A stretch of DNA of 64,000 nucleotides. Origin: Nereocystis luetkeana. Lineage: Eukaryota; Sar; Phaeophyceae; Laminariales; Laminariaceae. Numbering within the stretch: the first letter of the stretch is position 1; the number at the start of each line of letters is the position of its first letter. Location of the stretch: assembly GCA_031213475.1 (NCBI GenBank), contig JARUPZ010000017.1, forward strand, positions 7,332,167 through 7,396,166. The letters are read 5' to 3'. Below the pieces are notes generated by a model. The model was not told the origin of the DNA and did no database searches. It saw nothing but the letters and a program-made list of their open reading frames with translations. A program made the translations under genes and the position numbers. Shown one piece after another: positions 1 through 12,239 of the stretch.

Positions 1-238
1 GTCGTCCATATACAAGTCCGCCTCATAATCGGTCCCTAGTAGGATGCAGGTCACCCTTCATGCGACTCGCCGGACACCTCACGGCGCTTCGCGCTCGGTG
101 CGAGCAATGTCTGTCTGGTCGGTGAAAACCCGACATGCTCCGTCCCGGCATTGTAGGGATGCGAGGGTCTATGGTCATACGACTACGGTCATGCATGATA
201 TCGAGTACATCTCTCCTATCGTGTACCCCCCCCCCCCC
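1..238 (+). repeat. Poly-C-ended dispersed repeat, cut by window edge
   Basis: Carries GTAGGATGCAG, ACCTCACGGCGCTTCGCGCT, CATGCTCCGTCCCGGCATTG and GGTCATACGACTACGG, then TACATCTCTCCTATCG and a C run. Eleven relatives occur in the window; every copy has the C (or G) run at the same end. Confidence 0.85.
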
Positions 239-1877
239 TCCCCTCCCCTCCCTCGTTGTTCAGCTAAACCGTGGAGGGTCAGGGAAACTCACGTCCGCGC
301 GAGGTGCCCACGCGTGTCCCAACCCGCCTCAAGCTCAAAACGCATGACGCGCTGGCAAGACGGCCAATGCCCACGCGGAGCGCTTTACGTACGTACACGT
401 ACACCCTTCTGTGTCGCTTTTTTCGCACGTTATTGGGGCTGACGGCATCGTGACGCAGGAGGATGCCCCCCCCCCCCCCCCTCCCTTAGGACCGCAACTA
501 GGGGTGGGTATGCCCTCGCAATTTCCACTACATTTACGCGAAATGCTTCATTTTGACTTGCTCCAAAAGTCTCTATTTTGGTCGGAAGCATGCCCCGTTT
601 CGACGCTGACCCGATAACAGAGCGCCGACGGTTTCATCGACCGATGTGTCCTGCCGTCGGGTCTGCCCAGCGCAGATATCCGGCGGCAATCAGGGGCTGT
701 CTGGAGCGGTCAGAAAAGGATTTTTCATTTTCGGTAAAAAATTTGGGGAGGAAATCCTGGTAAAAACAAAAAGGTGGCCATTGTACCGACTGCTTGTTTA
801 TGGTGAAATGCAAGCACCCCTGGCGTTGTATGTATGGTGTACAGAACATGTCCCGTCGCCCCTGGAAAAGAAAGCCCCGGACGAAACAACGCTTTCAATT
901 TAGGTAGGTAATGATGGATTTCCGAGTGGCGGAGCAGCCGCAACCGCGACCACAGTTCCAACCACTCCGATTGCTGTGTGCATGTACATACTGTACGACT
1001 GCATTGATAGCATGATCCAACACCAGTGCATGCGCCATTCGGATGTATGTGTCGGAAAACAGAGTTGGCCCATTCGGATGTGAGCCTCCAAAAGCGACGG
1101 TAGCTGAAGTTTCCGGCAGGCAGGGAATCCTTCAGCTGTTGCGCTATGGCACTGCTGCCGCAGCGTTCGGGCCGGAGTTGCCGTCTGGCGCAACAGGCGC
1201 TGGAAATAGTGTCGAGGTTTCGGGCCGCGTAAGGCAGGCGGGAAAAAAATGTTGCCCGTGCCCTTTTCGCCCGAGGCCGGGAACATCTGAAACACATGTT
1301 TGCTTCTGCCGTAAAAACGAAAAAGGTGGTTTTAGGCGTCTAAATGAAATTTGTCGAGCGGTGAGCGGGCATTTGTTTCATGCAGATATCGCAGCACTTG
1401 GCCTCTACGCTTGGAACGGCCTCCGGCAGCCCCCCGGGGGCGCAACAGATACCAGCGCCCTACTACATCCCCTCCTCGCAAGCTCAACATCACCGCGAAC
1501 GACCCTGCTGACATCGCCGTACTCTTCAACCCACAAAGTATATTAAGCTATTGCATAGCACGAGTATATACTTCCTGGCGTCGACGCCGCTATTACTGTA
1601 CGGCACGATTTGCATCCTTACCGACGTCAACGCACTGCTCGACACAGCAGTTTTGCATCTGTACTGGTGCTGTATGCGCAACACACACGTGTGTTCCGTT
1701 TTGGCAACGACGTACACCGTATGTACAACATAAGAGTGTATCCCTAACCCTATTCATAACGACATCGACAAACCGTACGGCACTGTTTGCATCCGCATTC
1801 CACATCGACCGACTGTGCTACACAGTTTTGTACATTTCACGGCACTGCCGTCAACGCACAAAACCTGTCCTCAACAC

Positions 1878-1922
<45 letters not shown>

Positions 1923-2119
1923 ATACGTGCATACTTGCTGACATCGGCGCAATCTACGACGCAGCTGTCGAGCCGACCGATGAGGGGAGTATCATCCTCA
2001 ATTTGTGAACGGGCGGCCTTGACGTGCTGCAAAAAATATATTTCCGAGGGCGATTGGCCGCCGATGTCACCGTCGAGATAAGGACCCTAGCACCTCGTGC
2101 TTGAGACAGGCAGTCCCAC
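239..2119. other. Unassigned intergenic sequence
   Basis: A C run at 466-482, then about 1.4 kb without a recognisable gene. A 190-codon minus frame (1297-725) has no known motif. (AT)n near the right end. Confidence 0.5.
1880..1921. repeat. (AT)n microsatellite
   Basis: About 20 AT units. Confidence 0.97.
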
Positions 2120-2218
2120 CCCAGGGGGGGGGGGGGGGGGGTGTTCTCGATAGAAGAGATGTGCCCGATCACCATGCTTGGCCGTAGTCGTATGACCATA
2201 GACCCTCGGGGGGGGGGG
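2120..2218 (-). repeat. Poly-G/C-capped repeat, partial
   Basis: G run, then TGTTCTCGATAGAAGAGATG and GGCCGTAGTCGTATGACC, inverse of the family; truncated at GACCCTCG by another G run. Confidence 0.8.
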
Positions 2219-2570
2219 GTACTCATTTGTTGTTTGCCTTAGTCATGTGACCATTGACTACGCACCCCTTTCGAGACGGAGCACCGTTCCTACTCCTAAT
2301 AGAGACACCTCCAACATTTGGGCGCTCTTTAGGTTGTTTCCATATATTACATAGAAACTTTTTGCTAATCTGGGGAGGGGGGGGGGGGTACTCATATGTT
2401 GCTCACCTTCGTCATTTGACCATGAACCACGCGTCTCTTTCGAGACGGAGCACCGTTCCTACTTCCAATAGAGACACCTCCAACATTTGGGCGCTCATTA
2501 CGTTGTTTTCATGTATTACATAGTTTCTTTTTTGCTAATCTTATCGCGCGGGGGGGGGGGGGGGGGGGGG
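2219..2570 (+). repeat. Tandem pair of poly-G-started repeats
   Basis: Two ~160 bp copies (from 2219 and 2389), each a G run followed by TACTCATNTGTTGCTNNCC, TTTCGAGACGGAGCACCGTT and CACCTCCAACATTTGGGCGC. A third G run of about 22 closes the array. The start is distantly similar to the inverse of the poly-C family. Confidence 0.8.
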
Positions 2571-2574
2571 GGGC

Positions 2575-3240
2575 TGACGCATGAAATCCATACGACGTGT
2601 ATGACCCGCGAAACCCATAACCTGTGCGAAACGGTGCGCGAAACCCGCAACCTACATACCGCGAGAAACCCGTATCCTAGATTGCACGCGAAACTGGTGT
2701 GACCTATATGAAGCGCAAAACCGTAACTATAGTTTTCCAGGCATGATATGCGCACCCCTCATACTGTTGTATATGATGCGCCAAACCCGTAACCTGTATG
2801 GCTCGCTCAACCTGTAACCCGTAATCTATATGATTCGCGAAACCCATAGCCAGTATAGCGCGCGAAACCCCCGTGACCTATATCAGGTATGACTCGCGAT
2901 TCCCGTAACCCATACCAGGTATGACTCGAGAATCTCGTAACATGTACGAAGCGCGCGCAACCCGTAGCAGACACGAGATATGACGCGCTGAACCTGTGCC
3001 CCACCGCAGGCATGACTCGCGAAACCCACGAGTCATGCTACGGGCAACTCGCGAGACCCGTAACCGACACCGGGTGTGACTCGCCCAACAGCGTGGTGCA
3101 TGGCGCGCAAGCCCTTCACTTATACCGGTACCAGGTGTATCCCTCACAGCCCGCAACCGACAGGACGCGAGAAACCCGTAACCTGTAGTGCACGCGCGGA
3201 AGCCGTGGCCTGTATGTGAGACGCGGAAGCCGTAACGCCC
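2575..3240. repeat. Degenerate minisatellite, CGCGAAACCCGTAACCTGTATGA units
   Basis: Roughly 25-30 bp units recur for about 660 bp (CGCGAAACCCATAACC, CGCGAAACCCGCAACC, CGCGAGAAACCCGTAACC), with heavy drift toward the right end. Confidence 0.8.
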
Positions 3241-4089
3241 GTGAGGGCGGAGGTGGACGTTCTTGCGCGTGCTTCCTCCAACATGGTATGCGGTGCCGTC
3301 GAGAGCAGAGCCCGCAGCCAATGCCAAACCCGTTCACATCTTGGGAGAAAGCTCCGGGAGTCCCTTCCCGTCCCCAGCGGGCATCGCCAAGGCCATGAGG
3401 GCCGCTCCGGTGAAACCCGTGTAGAGGTCGACTGCCTCCGCTTGGTGGAGGTCGACCTCTGGTTGAACCTTCCAGAGCGCGCTCACCCGGCTGACGAGGC
3501 TAGCCTGAATCGGTTTCGCGTCCGGAGTTACGCCCCACGGGGTTGGAAGCGTAAAGCGGGTTTTTCCACGAGAGGGGTGCGAACGTTATTAGGGGGTACA
3601 AATGCTTCACTTTTAATATGGGCGCTTGAAGGAAGCGGGTTTGTCATGCAAGGAAGGAGTGTTCTCTGGGCGAGTTGGGCCCAGACATTTCGCCTCAAAG
3701 TGGGCGTTCGAGTAAGGTTTGTCTATCTCGGAAGGGATTCCAAGTTTACATCACGAAAGAGGAGCTTTGAGGTGGAGCGGGTTTATTTCTGGCAAAGAGT
3801 CGAAAAGCAACAACACGAAATGGAAAGGCTGTTGAAGGAGGCGGTGTTTTTTGTCGTGCCTGGCATCCAAAGTTTTCTCCCGCAGAAACGGAGGCTTGAA
3901 GGCGGCGGGATAAATCGCTCAAGGGACCCAAAGTTACACCACAGCAAGAAAAAACCTTTCAGGGAAAAGGGGATTGGTCGTACTAGGTACGAGATAAGTC
4001 GTTGTCAGCTCAAACGCAGGTATTCGTTCATGTTAGTCTGTAACACGAACAATCACGTTAAACAGGCGCTCAGCTCTTCTCCAGCGTAG
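3241..4089 (+). other. Long open frame of doubtful coding value
   Basis: 282 codons from ATG at 3241, the longest open frame left of 30 kb. I recognise no domain. Within it the DNA has a loose ~110-130 bp periodicity (GCTTGAAGGAAGCGGGTTT near 3629, AGCTTTGAGGTGGAGCGGGTTT near 3762, GGCTTGAAGGCGGCGGGAT near 3893), so it looks like a decayed tandem repeat rather than a gene. Lys/Arg/Gln-rich product, no signal peptide. Confidence 0.25.
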
Positions 4090-6974
4090 CTTGCGGGGAG
4101 TTGCAACGCACACGATACCGACCCTCACCGAGACACAGGGATAGTAAACACTATTAATAGGCAGCCTGGGTTTCTCTCGTATGAGAAAGGGCGTGTTCTA
4201 CACTAAAAACAGTATACCCGCTCCCGAAGTTAGTATTTTACCTAAAACGTCCGCCCCCGAATTTAGTACTTTACCGAAAATGTCATTATCAGATAGTCTC
4301 CTGGAGATGGGCTCTTTCTTGTGAGAGGGGCGTCAATGCATACCAGGGTGCGAGGTATGCAACAGCACAAGGTCGCGCAAAGAGCAAGGAGGCTGTACCA
4401 GGTATTTTGTGTTGAGAAATTAGATGGTGTCTTTTCGCAGGCGTTTCCTTTGAACGTACGTGGCGGCATATAAAAATACTTTTGCGTATGTTTAAAGGGT
4501 TGGTGTCAGCGTTGGTTCTGCTGTTGTTGCTGTCTGTTGTTGTTCGTGGTGATGGTGGTGGTGTTGGTGTTTTTTTACGGTTGCTGTTGAGGTCGTCGCT
4601 GTTGTTGCTGTCGTTTCGGCTATCGTGGGGGTTGGCAGGAGGGACGCAGGAAGCCCAGATTGACGAGCGGACAGTCTCCCCCCTCACCGTCCATTCCGCC
4701 GCCTTCTTCGTCGTGGAGTGGACCGTCGCTACCACCTTTTCCGTTCGAGGAAAGACGAAACGTCGAAAGGCCTTCACAGCTTGGACCTGCTCCTCGATCG
4801 TGCGAGAGGTGTAGCCGGGCAGCGAAAGTGGCAGCGCGAAACGACGAACGAAGAAATATCACGTTGCTGTTTTTGGTTCGTGCACGACCGTACTCGCTTG
4901 GGCTGCGCAGCCCACACGCACGATGCGGCTGAAAACGCCGTTTTCGTTCCGGGTTCCCAATAAGGTCGCCGGTAAATGTTTCACAAGATTTGGGCAGGTT
5001 ATGTTGTCCCCTTTTCACGACCTAGACGTTTCAGGGCTGATACATTACTGGTCTGTATGATCTACTTTAAGCCCATCATCTTGCCGGGTAGGAGCCGTAA
5101 AATCTGCAAATCCCATGTTTCCTGAGTTGGATCTATACTGCCGGGGGTATAGCAGTAAACGTATCCTGCACAACATCTCACCCACTCCTTGAAATCTGCA
5201 GCTAGCTTCAGATTTTGTCTTTCTCATACGTATATGGACTGTATTTCCTGCATGAGGCCATATAAAACCCGTACGTACGTGCTTGCTGTAGTGCGCACGA
5301 TCGAAGTATATATCTCACACAGCTCGTAAAAAAAGGTGAATTTTCGACGAAGTCCTCGATTCTACAGCCGTTTTTTTTTTTTTTTTCAACTCTATAAAAT
5401 AAATGCGGCAGGTTACTATATAGGATATAGCTAATCAATCCACAAGTCTTGCAGAGAGTAGAGAACGTACGACATCAGTAGTCCACCCGATGTGAGTTTT
5501 GCGTTTTTTGTTTATCTGCACCCACCGCCTGGTCTGCGGCGAACAGAGCCACGTCCATCATAAAGCCGAGCATCGTTCGTCGCTGCAGGCTCTGTTGAGG
5601 TGAAGGATGCGCTGACAAAGCGCGGGGGCCCCCGCGAAAGTCGCTGCTGAAGGGCGCACCGCGCCAAGCTTCAGCCGCGAAAAAATAATGGTGTACACAG
5701 ACTTGGCCGGTGCTCTGGCGAGTGCCCCATAAAATACGAGGCGGTCCAAAGGCGGTCAAAAGTGTTATTGTTGTTGTTGCTCTCACAGACACAGAAGGCA
5801 GACAATGCATGTATGACACGTACTCGTCGAACCCCAGCAAGCAGTACATCGTATAAAGAAGTGTTTATTTTAATACGTAGTGCGTCCTTGTCGAAGCCGA
5901 CCGTTGGGGCCCCAGGTGTGTACGTACCTGGTATGTCATAACTACTAATAGTAATAACTGCTGTAGAACATTTGTTGTAAACGCATCGTCGACGGCGACG
6001 CTGGCGGCCCTATACATTCGGCGTGTGAAGTATATCTCTTCAGTTAGTTCCAGGTGTGGTGTGGTGTGGTATGGGCAACGAACGGCTGTACTCGAGGGGT
6101 GCAGGCATGCCCGCGGCGGGAGTAGGGGATCAAACATGTTGTTCGCGATTTTGTTCAAGCTGGTTGTTTGACTCTTATTGCGCCACAGGAATACGGCAGT
6201 AGTACCTGGTGTCTCGTAATAATACTGTTGTACCGATATACACCTGGCACCTGGTGCAAGGAGGTATATACTACCTGGTAGGTACGTACCCGCGAACACC
6301 TGTCTGTTGCTGTACGAAAAAAGTTGGCGCAGCACTCTATCTCACAGTATTAATATTATTAATAGTAGTAGTAGATTTCACGACCACGACGTAGCCCATG
6401 CGGCCTGCTTGCGCAAGGACACGGAAGAGGCCATGTCCCTCTCAGCCTTCTCACCTCGGCTACAAGTACGCCGTAGGGCGTCTGTTCGTTTGCGCCCGCA
6501 GGCGGAGGTGTCTCGGTGTCTCGGCGCTCCAGCGCTGCTGCTGCTGGTGACTACGATAGCGGCGGAACTGAAACGTCCAGGTAGTATATTTGATGACAGG
6601 TTTATTTTTAATTGGTGGGGAGACGACGCGAAGTTGTTCTTCGCGCTGGTCGTTTTGCGTGGTGGCCGCTGATGCGGTGCGAGGCTCGTTCACTCGGGTG
6701 CTGTTGTTGTTAGCGGCGGCACTGTAGACGCTGTGGGCTTAAAAAAAAGTGTGAGCCGAGGTAACGACGTGCTCAGTGTATTATCATGTTGTCATGTCAA
6801 CCGTTACCCGTTGCCCCATCTATGGTTAGTGGTTAACTCACACAATTGCCCCGCATTCATCTGTGATTGGTCACATTTGCGCCGCATTCATGACTGTTGT
6901 TCCGCAATTTATTGGAGACTGGAGACTGGACTACTGGATACTGGATACTGGATACCTGGTACTGGATAGTAGCC
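4090..6974. other. Unassigned intergenic sequence
   Basis: Short open frames only (for example minus 4777-4289, Arg/Asn/Pro-rich low complexity). Holds TATTAATA at 4152-4159, TACCTGGTA near 6266 and 6949, and GGATACTGGATACTGG repeats at 6925-6968. Confidence 0.5.
5053..5165 (+). repeat. Dispersed repeat, three copies
   Basis: TGTATGATCTAC, GCCGGGTAGGAGCCGTAAAA, CATGTTTCCTGAGTTGGATC. Relatives at 10749-10840 and 29847-29935. Class unknown. Confidence 0.6.
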
Positions 6975-7317
6975 GGTCGCCCCGGTGGTTCAAGTGGTTA
7001 ACCTCGAATTCTACTTGTTTGAGTCCTGGGTTCGAGCCCTAGGAGGGTCGGACATTGACTTTATTTGCAAAAATGAAAAAAGGGATTCAATTGTTGAGAG
7101 CGCCTTGCAGCGTGGGTAGGCACAATTCGATGCGAGTCGACGAGGGAAGAAAAGGCTGAGATCTTCTCGCGATAAAAATGAAGGCACGTACCGTAGCGGG
7201 AAGGGGGGAGAAGAGCCTGCTATGTGACCCCGGATCTGAGTTACGAGTAGGAAGGAGAGAGAGAAGAAGATGTGCGAAGATAATGAATGGGATGGAAAAT
7301 AAAAAAAAATAAAAAAA
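6975..7317 (+). mobile_element. tRNA-derived SINE, copy 1
   Basis: Head GGTCGCCCCGGTGGTTCAAG holds a Pol III A box (TGGTTCAAGTGG, 6986-6997) and B box (GGGTTCGAGCCC, 7028-7039) at tRNA-like spacing. A body of about 270 bp with no coding capacity follows, ending in an A-rich tail (7299-7317). The head is tRNA-like but its acceptor stem does not pair, so it is not a tRNA gene. Confidence 0.88.
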
Positions 7318-7919
7318 TACTAGATACTGCAGTGGAGACTGGAGACGATAGATGCCAGGAGACAAAAAAAAACACCCAACTTTGCCTTAACATGCCTTGA
7401 CTGACACCAAACTATTATTAGCTACCTGGTACTACATACACCCTTTACAGCGCACGTCTTGCCCTTCTCGACATTCTCCTGACATATTTGCCGGGGACAA
7501 CCACTCTATCAATTATTATTGTTAGTTCTCTTGCCATCCGGCAATGTGCAGCATGATCTTCAACATTGATCACTCATAACTTTCCCGAAAGAAGAAATTG
7601 TCGGAAACAAAAGGAAACCCATGCACCAAGTCTACCTCCCTTCTGTGCCAACTTTCGGTTTGTCTACTCCCATTTGCTGTCCTTGCTCCTTCCTTCTCAT
7701 TACGTTCTATTCTTAAATCCTAAGCTGCATCCAAGCTCCATCCCCACGCTATCGGTGTGGGTCTGTCGTGCCCCCCCCCCCCTGTTCCTTCTTCTTTCTT
7801 GGAGGTCCCTAAGCTGGAGTTTGAACCGCGACACTCTCCTCGAAATGGCGACCTGGGTGGTCACCGAGACGATTTGGAGCAGGCGTTCCTTCACCACCCC
7901 CTTCCTTGCCATCGACCCA
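7318..7919. other. Possible 3' part of the LINE remnant
   Basis: No gene. GCCTTAACATGCCTTGACTGACACCAAACTA-like text at 7384 recurs at 20680. The LINE 3' untranslated part may lie here. Confidence 0.4.
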
Positions 7920-9480
7920 TCATCCCTCCCCCCCAACGACGCTAGCTGCCAGCTGGTTGATGGAGTTGCTGCCCTCTACCCCGAGGCGCCCAAAGCTTTC
8001 CACCGCTAAGGTGGCTAGTTTGTGGCTCCGCTCTTCGAAGGACACATGTCCCGGACGCGCGTAGTGTTGGCGCTTGCGCGCCTCGGAGGTAGAGGCAGCT
8101 GATCCAACATGATCCGCGTTGCCTTCTCGCAGGGCCTGCGCTTGCGGGTCTACATGGGTGACGTCCAGCAGGGTGGACCTTTCCCTGTATTCCCTGTTAG
8201 GAGCGTCCCGAAGACCTCCTCTCCTGACAACGATGTCCATACGCAGGTTCCCGTCTGCAGTGAACGGTCCGCCGCTCTCTACTTGGTGTGGGATTCCCAG
8301 CCGCTTCAGCGTGCGGGAGGTCGCGTGAACCAACAACAGCTGATGCTGGTTTACCTGTGCCCCTGCTCTGGGGCAGATGCGTGCGTGGCGTGTGCCTACG
8401 TCGACTGCGTCGCAGCAGGGGCACCTCACTGCCACGTGCTCCTCGAGGCCCATGAAGCGCCTTCCCATGCCCACGAACTCCGCTGCAGGTGTGACACTTA
8501 GCGAGTCTGTTGGCCTCGCCCGAAGGCAAGCAGTGGCTCCTGCTCCTTGTAGACTCCTGTAGCGAGCTTTGGCGAAGGCCTTGGTCTCGCCCCCCCCCAG
8601 CGGGTCGCCGGGTCCAGGTGGGCGTGCAATCTCCGGTAGCCCCTCCAGCGAGGCTGTGTGTGCAGCGTGCCGACCTTGATTCACCAGCTTGCCCAACCTC
8701 TGTTGAGCCTTCCGGGATTAGGTGAGTATGGCATCATGCGCAGCCAGCATGCCGGCTTCAGGGAGCCCTGGGACCAGGTCCCCCTCTGCACCCATGCTCC
8801 GTTCCAACCAATATTCGGGGACGGTGCCCTCCATCGCTTCCTTCGTCACACCCGCGTGTCCCGAATCTCTCGCAAGATGCCGCCGAGCTCAGCAATGATG
8901 CTCGATTCAGGGAGACCCCTCTTGACTCTAGTCTCCCAGCGGGCCCGAGAGGTCTGCTAGAACCTCCGGCAGGATGCCCACCCTGCTCCCAATTGAGGCA
9001 GACATTAGCCTCGCTTCCGTCGACGGCAGCCCTAACCCTCCCGCTCCCGTCGAAAGGCGTGCTTGACCTTGTTGGTGGGGTTTTAGAGTCAGTTGCCTAG
9101 CCGGGCACCCCTCCTGGAAAAACGACTGTGCATCCGCCGCTCCCGGTAGCTCTAGGATATTTTCGTAGGCCCACTGAGCCCCGTTGTCGGTCCTTCGGCA
9201 TGCTTCGAGTGACAGCCTAGGGTACAGAGCCCTTTCGAGGTAGCCCGTCCCCTGCCCGAGGGATTCGACGGTGATGAGGGCCGCCGCTTGCTTGTCGGGC
9301 ATGTTAGCGAGGCAGCGCGCGAGGCGGCCCGCGCCTCCATCCCTCACTACCTCCATTGCTCGCCCCAGCACGTATTCATCCGAGCCGATCGGAGCACGAT
9401 TGGTATGGTACTCGTACGCACTACAAGCAGTTGTAGCACTCTCGCGTATGTTGAATAGAGTCTTGAGAGCATCTCGGCAT
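7920..9480 (-). pseudogene. 5'-truncated non-LTR retrotransposon (RLE type), C-terminal part
   Basis: Two long open stretches in one minus frame (about 9480-8931 and 8760-7920) are separated by stops and apparent frameshifts around 8930-8700. The upstream part carries GGAGRLARCLANMPDKQAAA and GAGGLGLPSTEARL, typical of the region after the reverse transcriptase of LINEs. The downstream part has a CPCC-x7-H-x4-C zinc knuckle, then LRMDIVV and LLDVTHVD, like the restriction-like endonuclease of R2/CRE-type elements. The RT core is absent. Stops and frameshifts make it dead. 3' boundary unclear, between 7318 and 7920. Confidence 0.75.
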
Positions 9481-9504
9481 CGCGAATATTTATAATTACT
9501 ATCA

Positions 9505-10532
9505 ATATTACGGGGGATCATAGTAAATAGCAGGGCTTTTCGCGGGGCATGACCCGACCCGCGGGCCGAGTCACGGGGTGTTCAGAATGTCACGGGTCGG
9601 GCCGGGTCAGGAAGTGTTCAATATCTCACGGGTCGGGTCGGGTCGGGTCGGGTCGGGTCAAGAGGGGATGAAAATCTCACGGGTCGGGGGAAGTCATAAC
9701 CCGCGAGAATCGGGTCACTCGCGGGTCGGGCCAGCATGACCCGCGAATTTTTTTCTACTGACCCGCGGGTCGGACCCGCGCCTTCGGCTCGCGGATCCGA
9801 CACTTCAATCACTTTCCGCTCTCTTACCCAAAAAGGCTTCTTTCGCACCAATACTCAATAATACCCCTTTGGTATCATACAGTATTCAAACATAAAAGCA
9901 CCGCCATATTCATATACGCATGCCCGCATCCATTCATACCCACTTCCGCCAGGTCATATATCGCGCGGGGCACTAAAATTAACATTAAATTGATTTTGAA
10001 GAGCCGACCCACGGGCCAGATCCGCGGGTCGAACCTTCGGGTCAAGACAAATGGTCTCGCGGGTCAAGGTGACCCGACCCGCATGAAACCCGTGTCTCAC
10101 GGGTCAATCAGAGGGTGGCGGATCGGGTCGGGTTGGGTCAGGAGGTTTGGAATTCTCGCGGGTCGGGTCGGGTCGGGTCGAGTCGAGTCGGGTCGGGTCG
10201 GGTCGGGTCGGGTCGGGTCGGGTCGGGTCGGGTCGGGTCGGGTCGGGTCGGGTCGGGTCGGGTCGGGTCAGGAGATTTTCAAATCTCACGGATCGGGTTG
10301 GATCGGGTCGAGTCGGGTCAAGAGGCTTTCAAACTCTCGCGGGTCGGATCGGGTCAACATACCTCATTTTTTTCTGACCCGACCCAACCCGACCCGACCC
10401 GACCCGACCCGTGAGAGTTGACCTGATCCGCGGAAGGCCCTGGTAAATAGGACTTGTAGTACACACAAAAACCTATATGTTCACCTATTTTTTTCGAACA
10501 ATACTGGGTCCAATTTACTATGGTACCCCGGA
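9505..10532. mobile_element. Tc1/mariner-like MITE split by a hAT-like insertion
   Basis: Left part ATTACGGGGGATCATAGTAAATAG (to 9530) and right part GTAAATAGGACTTGTAG...ATTTACTATGGTACCCC (from 10443) together form one copy of the ~105 bp MITE seen elsewhere in the window. The 912 bp between them is another element. Confidence 0.85.
9531..10442. mobile_element. Nested hAT-like nonautonomous element rich in GGGTC pentamers
   Basis: Flanked by an exact 8-bp duplication GTAAATAG (9523-9530 and 10443-10450). Ends are imperfect inverted repeats: CAGGGCTTTTCGCGG left and the complement of CAGGGCCTTCCGCGG right (13 of 15). An 8-bp duplication and CAGGG ends are hAT hallmarks. The interior is mostly GACCCG/CGGGT repeats, including a near-pure (GGGTC)n at about 10160-10270, and has no transposase. 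Confidence 0.88.
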
Positions 10533-11997
10533 GCAGTAGTTACGGCGAAACATTGCACACCTCGGACATATACGTAGCATCGATTCCCACATCATTGTCT
10601 AGGTTTGTCAAGGCAGATTATGTCTATGTATCGCGCGATCTTGTGTACCAGGTATGTGTCTACCCGGTTATACATCAACAATAATATAAGTAGTACCTAG
10701 TACAACAGCGGTTAGTTTTTTCGCCCCCCGGTCCGGGGGTGGGACACTTATGATCTACAGCAGCAGTATGCAACAGTTGTATTCGATCATAGCGCACATG
10801 TTTCCTGGGTTGGATTTGTACTCTGCAGACCCTGTGCACAACGGTAGGTAGGTAGGTATGGGGAACTGTACTGCTGGACATGTCAGTACAGTAGACTTTA
10901 GTGCTATACTAGTGGGTGATCTACAACGGCAATAAAGCTCCTCGATTTGCAGACCCTCAGTTTCGTTGGATGCTATCTATCGTCGTAGCCCACAACTTCC
11001 GCCGCAGTGTTGGCTACGCTCAGGGCTCTGGAGGCGGCGCCAAGCTGCGTCCTTTACCGCGCTTTCTCTGTCGTCGTTTCGACCGACCTCTCCCGAGAGA
11101 CTATACGTACGAATCTCATTTCTTCGAGAGAGGATAACGCGGGTTTCTAACTTTGACGAGGCCGATATAATGGGGAAACCCCTTTCGAGATTGCTGAAGC
11201 GTCCGACGAACATGACTCCCACATTAAAGCGCACAAGTTGACGACACTTATAACAAATAGAATCATGCGATAACGACAGCTATCTTCTATCTTGTGAAAA
11301 GGAGTCGCAGAGCCGGGTTTCTGTGCTCCGTGTTTTATGGTAGATGCTAAGCTGGATTCGTACACGGGGATTGGCGTGTTCCATACAGTGGGCGCCCGCA
11401 ATATAGAAATATTATGTTAGTAAGTAAAATAGGCTCAGACTCGTAGACTCTCAACTCATTATGCCGAAGCTGAGCCAACTCGTAAAACACTATTCCTCCT
11501 CTCGCGGTCTCGTCGGCTGGTATACGGTCACCTGGCACTCCCCGGAGAACGCAGATTCGCCTACGCTCTGATGCGGTGTTTCGCGGACCACGGTAGGTGG
11601 ACAGTTGGTGAGGGTCGTTGCCTATTATAGTTGGACCGGCAGGACGGTCAAGGCTTCGTACTATTTAATAGTAGCACACGCAAAAGCAATTTTCCACCCC
11701 TTCCCACCCCCTACTATATACCAGGTAGGTTGGGTTGGCGTCGGTTGGCAACGACACTATAAAACATGCCGCTCACTACTTGAGCTACTTGTGCAGTAGA
11801 CAACCAGGGTATCGTTTTTTGTTTTTGGCGGCCGGTCACAGCTGGTTGTCGAGTTCGATCAATTATGCGAGGGGAAGAACCTTTACAACGCACAACAAGT
11901 GGGAATGATCGTATCAAGTAGTGTTCATGGTGAGGCACCCAAGAGGCAGTTACATATTACTCCCACTCATTGCTGTCTCGGAAGTGGCTGCACCCGA
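10533..11997. other. Unassigned intergenic sequence
   Basis: One dispersed repeat copy (10749-10840) and TACCAGGTA scars. An 85-codon minus frame at 11234-10977 is not recognised. Confidence 0.5.
10749..10840 (+). repeat. Copy of the TGTATGATCTAC dispersed repeat
   Basis: TATGATCTACAGCAGCAGTA and CACATGTTTCCTGGGTTGGA. Confidence 0.55.
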
Positions 11998-12239
11998 AGT
12001 TAAGTTAACCCACTGAAGCTTTCGTCCGTACGCAAGTCCGCATCGCAAGCGGTTTGTAGTAGGATGCCGCTCACCTTTCGTGCGACTCGCCGGAAACCTC
12101 ACGGCGCTTCGGGCTTGGTGCAACCAATATCTGCCTGCTCCGTCCCTGCATTGAAGGGATGCGAGGGCCTATAGTCATACGACTGCGGCCATGCATGAGA
12201 TCGAGTGCATCTCTCCTATCGAGTACCCCCCCCCCCCGT
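11998..12239 (+). repeat. Poly-C-ended dispersed repeat, full copy
   Basis: From GTTAAGTTAACCCACTGAAG to the C run; shares GTAGGATGC, CTCACGGCGCTTCG, ATGCGAGGG and CATGCATGAGATCGAG. Confidence 0.87.

Noticed and set aside
725-1297. Minus-strand 190-codon gene
   Set aside because: No motif recognised, several overlapping frames on both strands of similar length, no splice context.
6975-7050. tRNA gene
   Set aside because: A and B boxes are present, but the 5' GGTCGCC and 3' GGGTCGGA ends do not form a proper acceptor stem, and the same unit with a long body and A-rich tail recurs at 13548 and 24190, so it is a SINE head.
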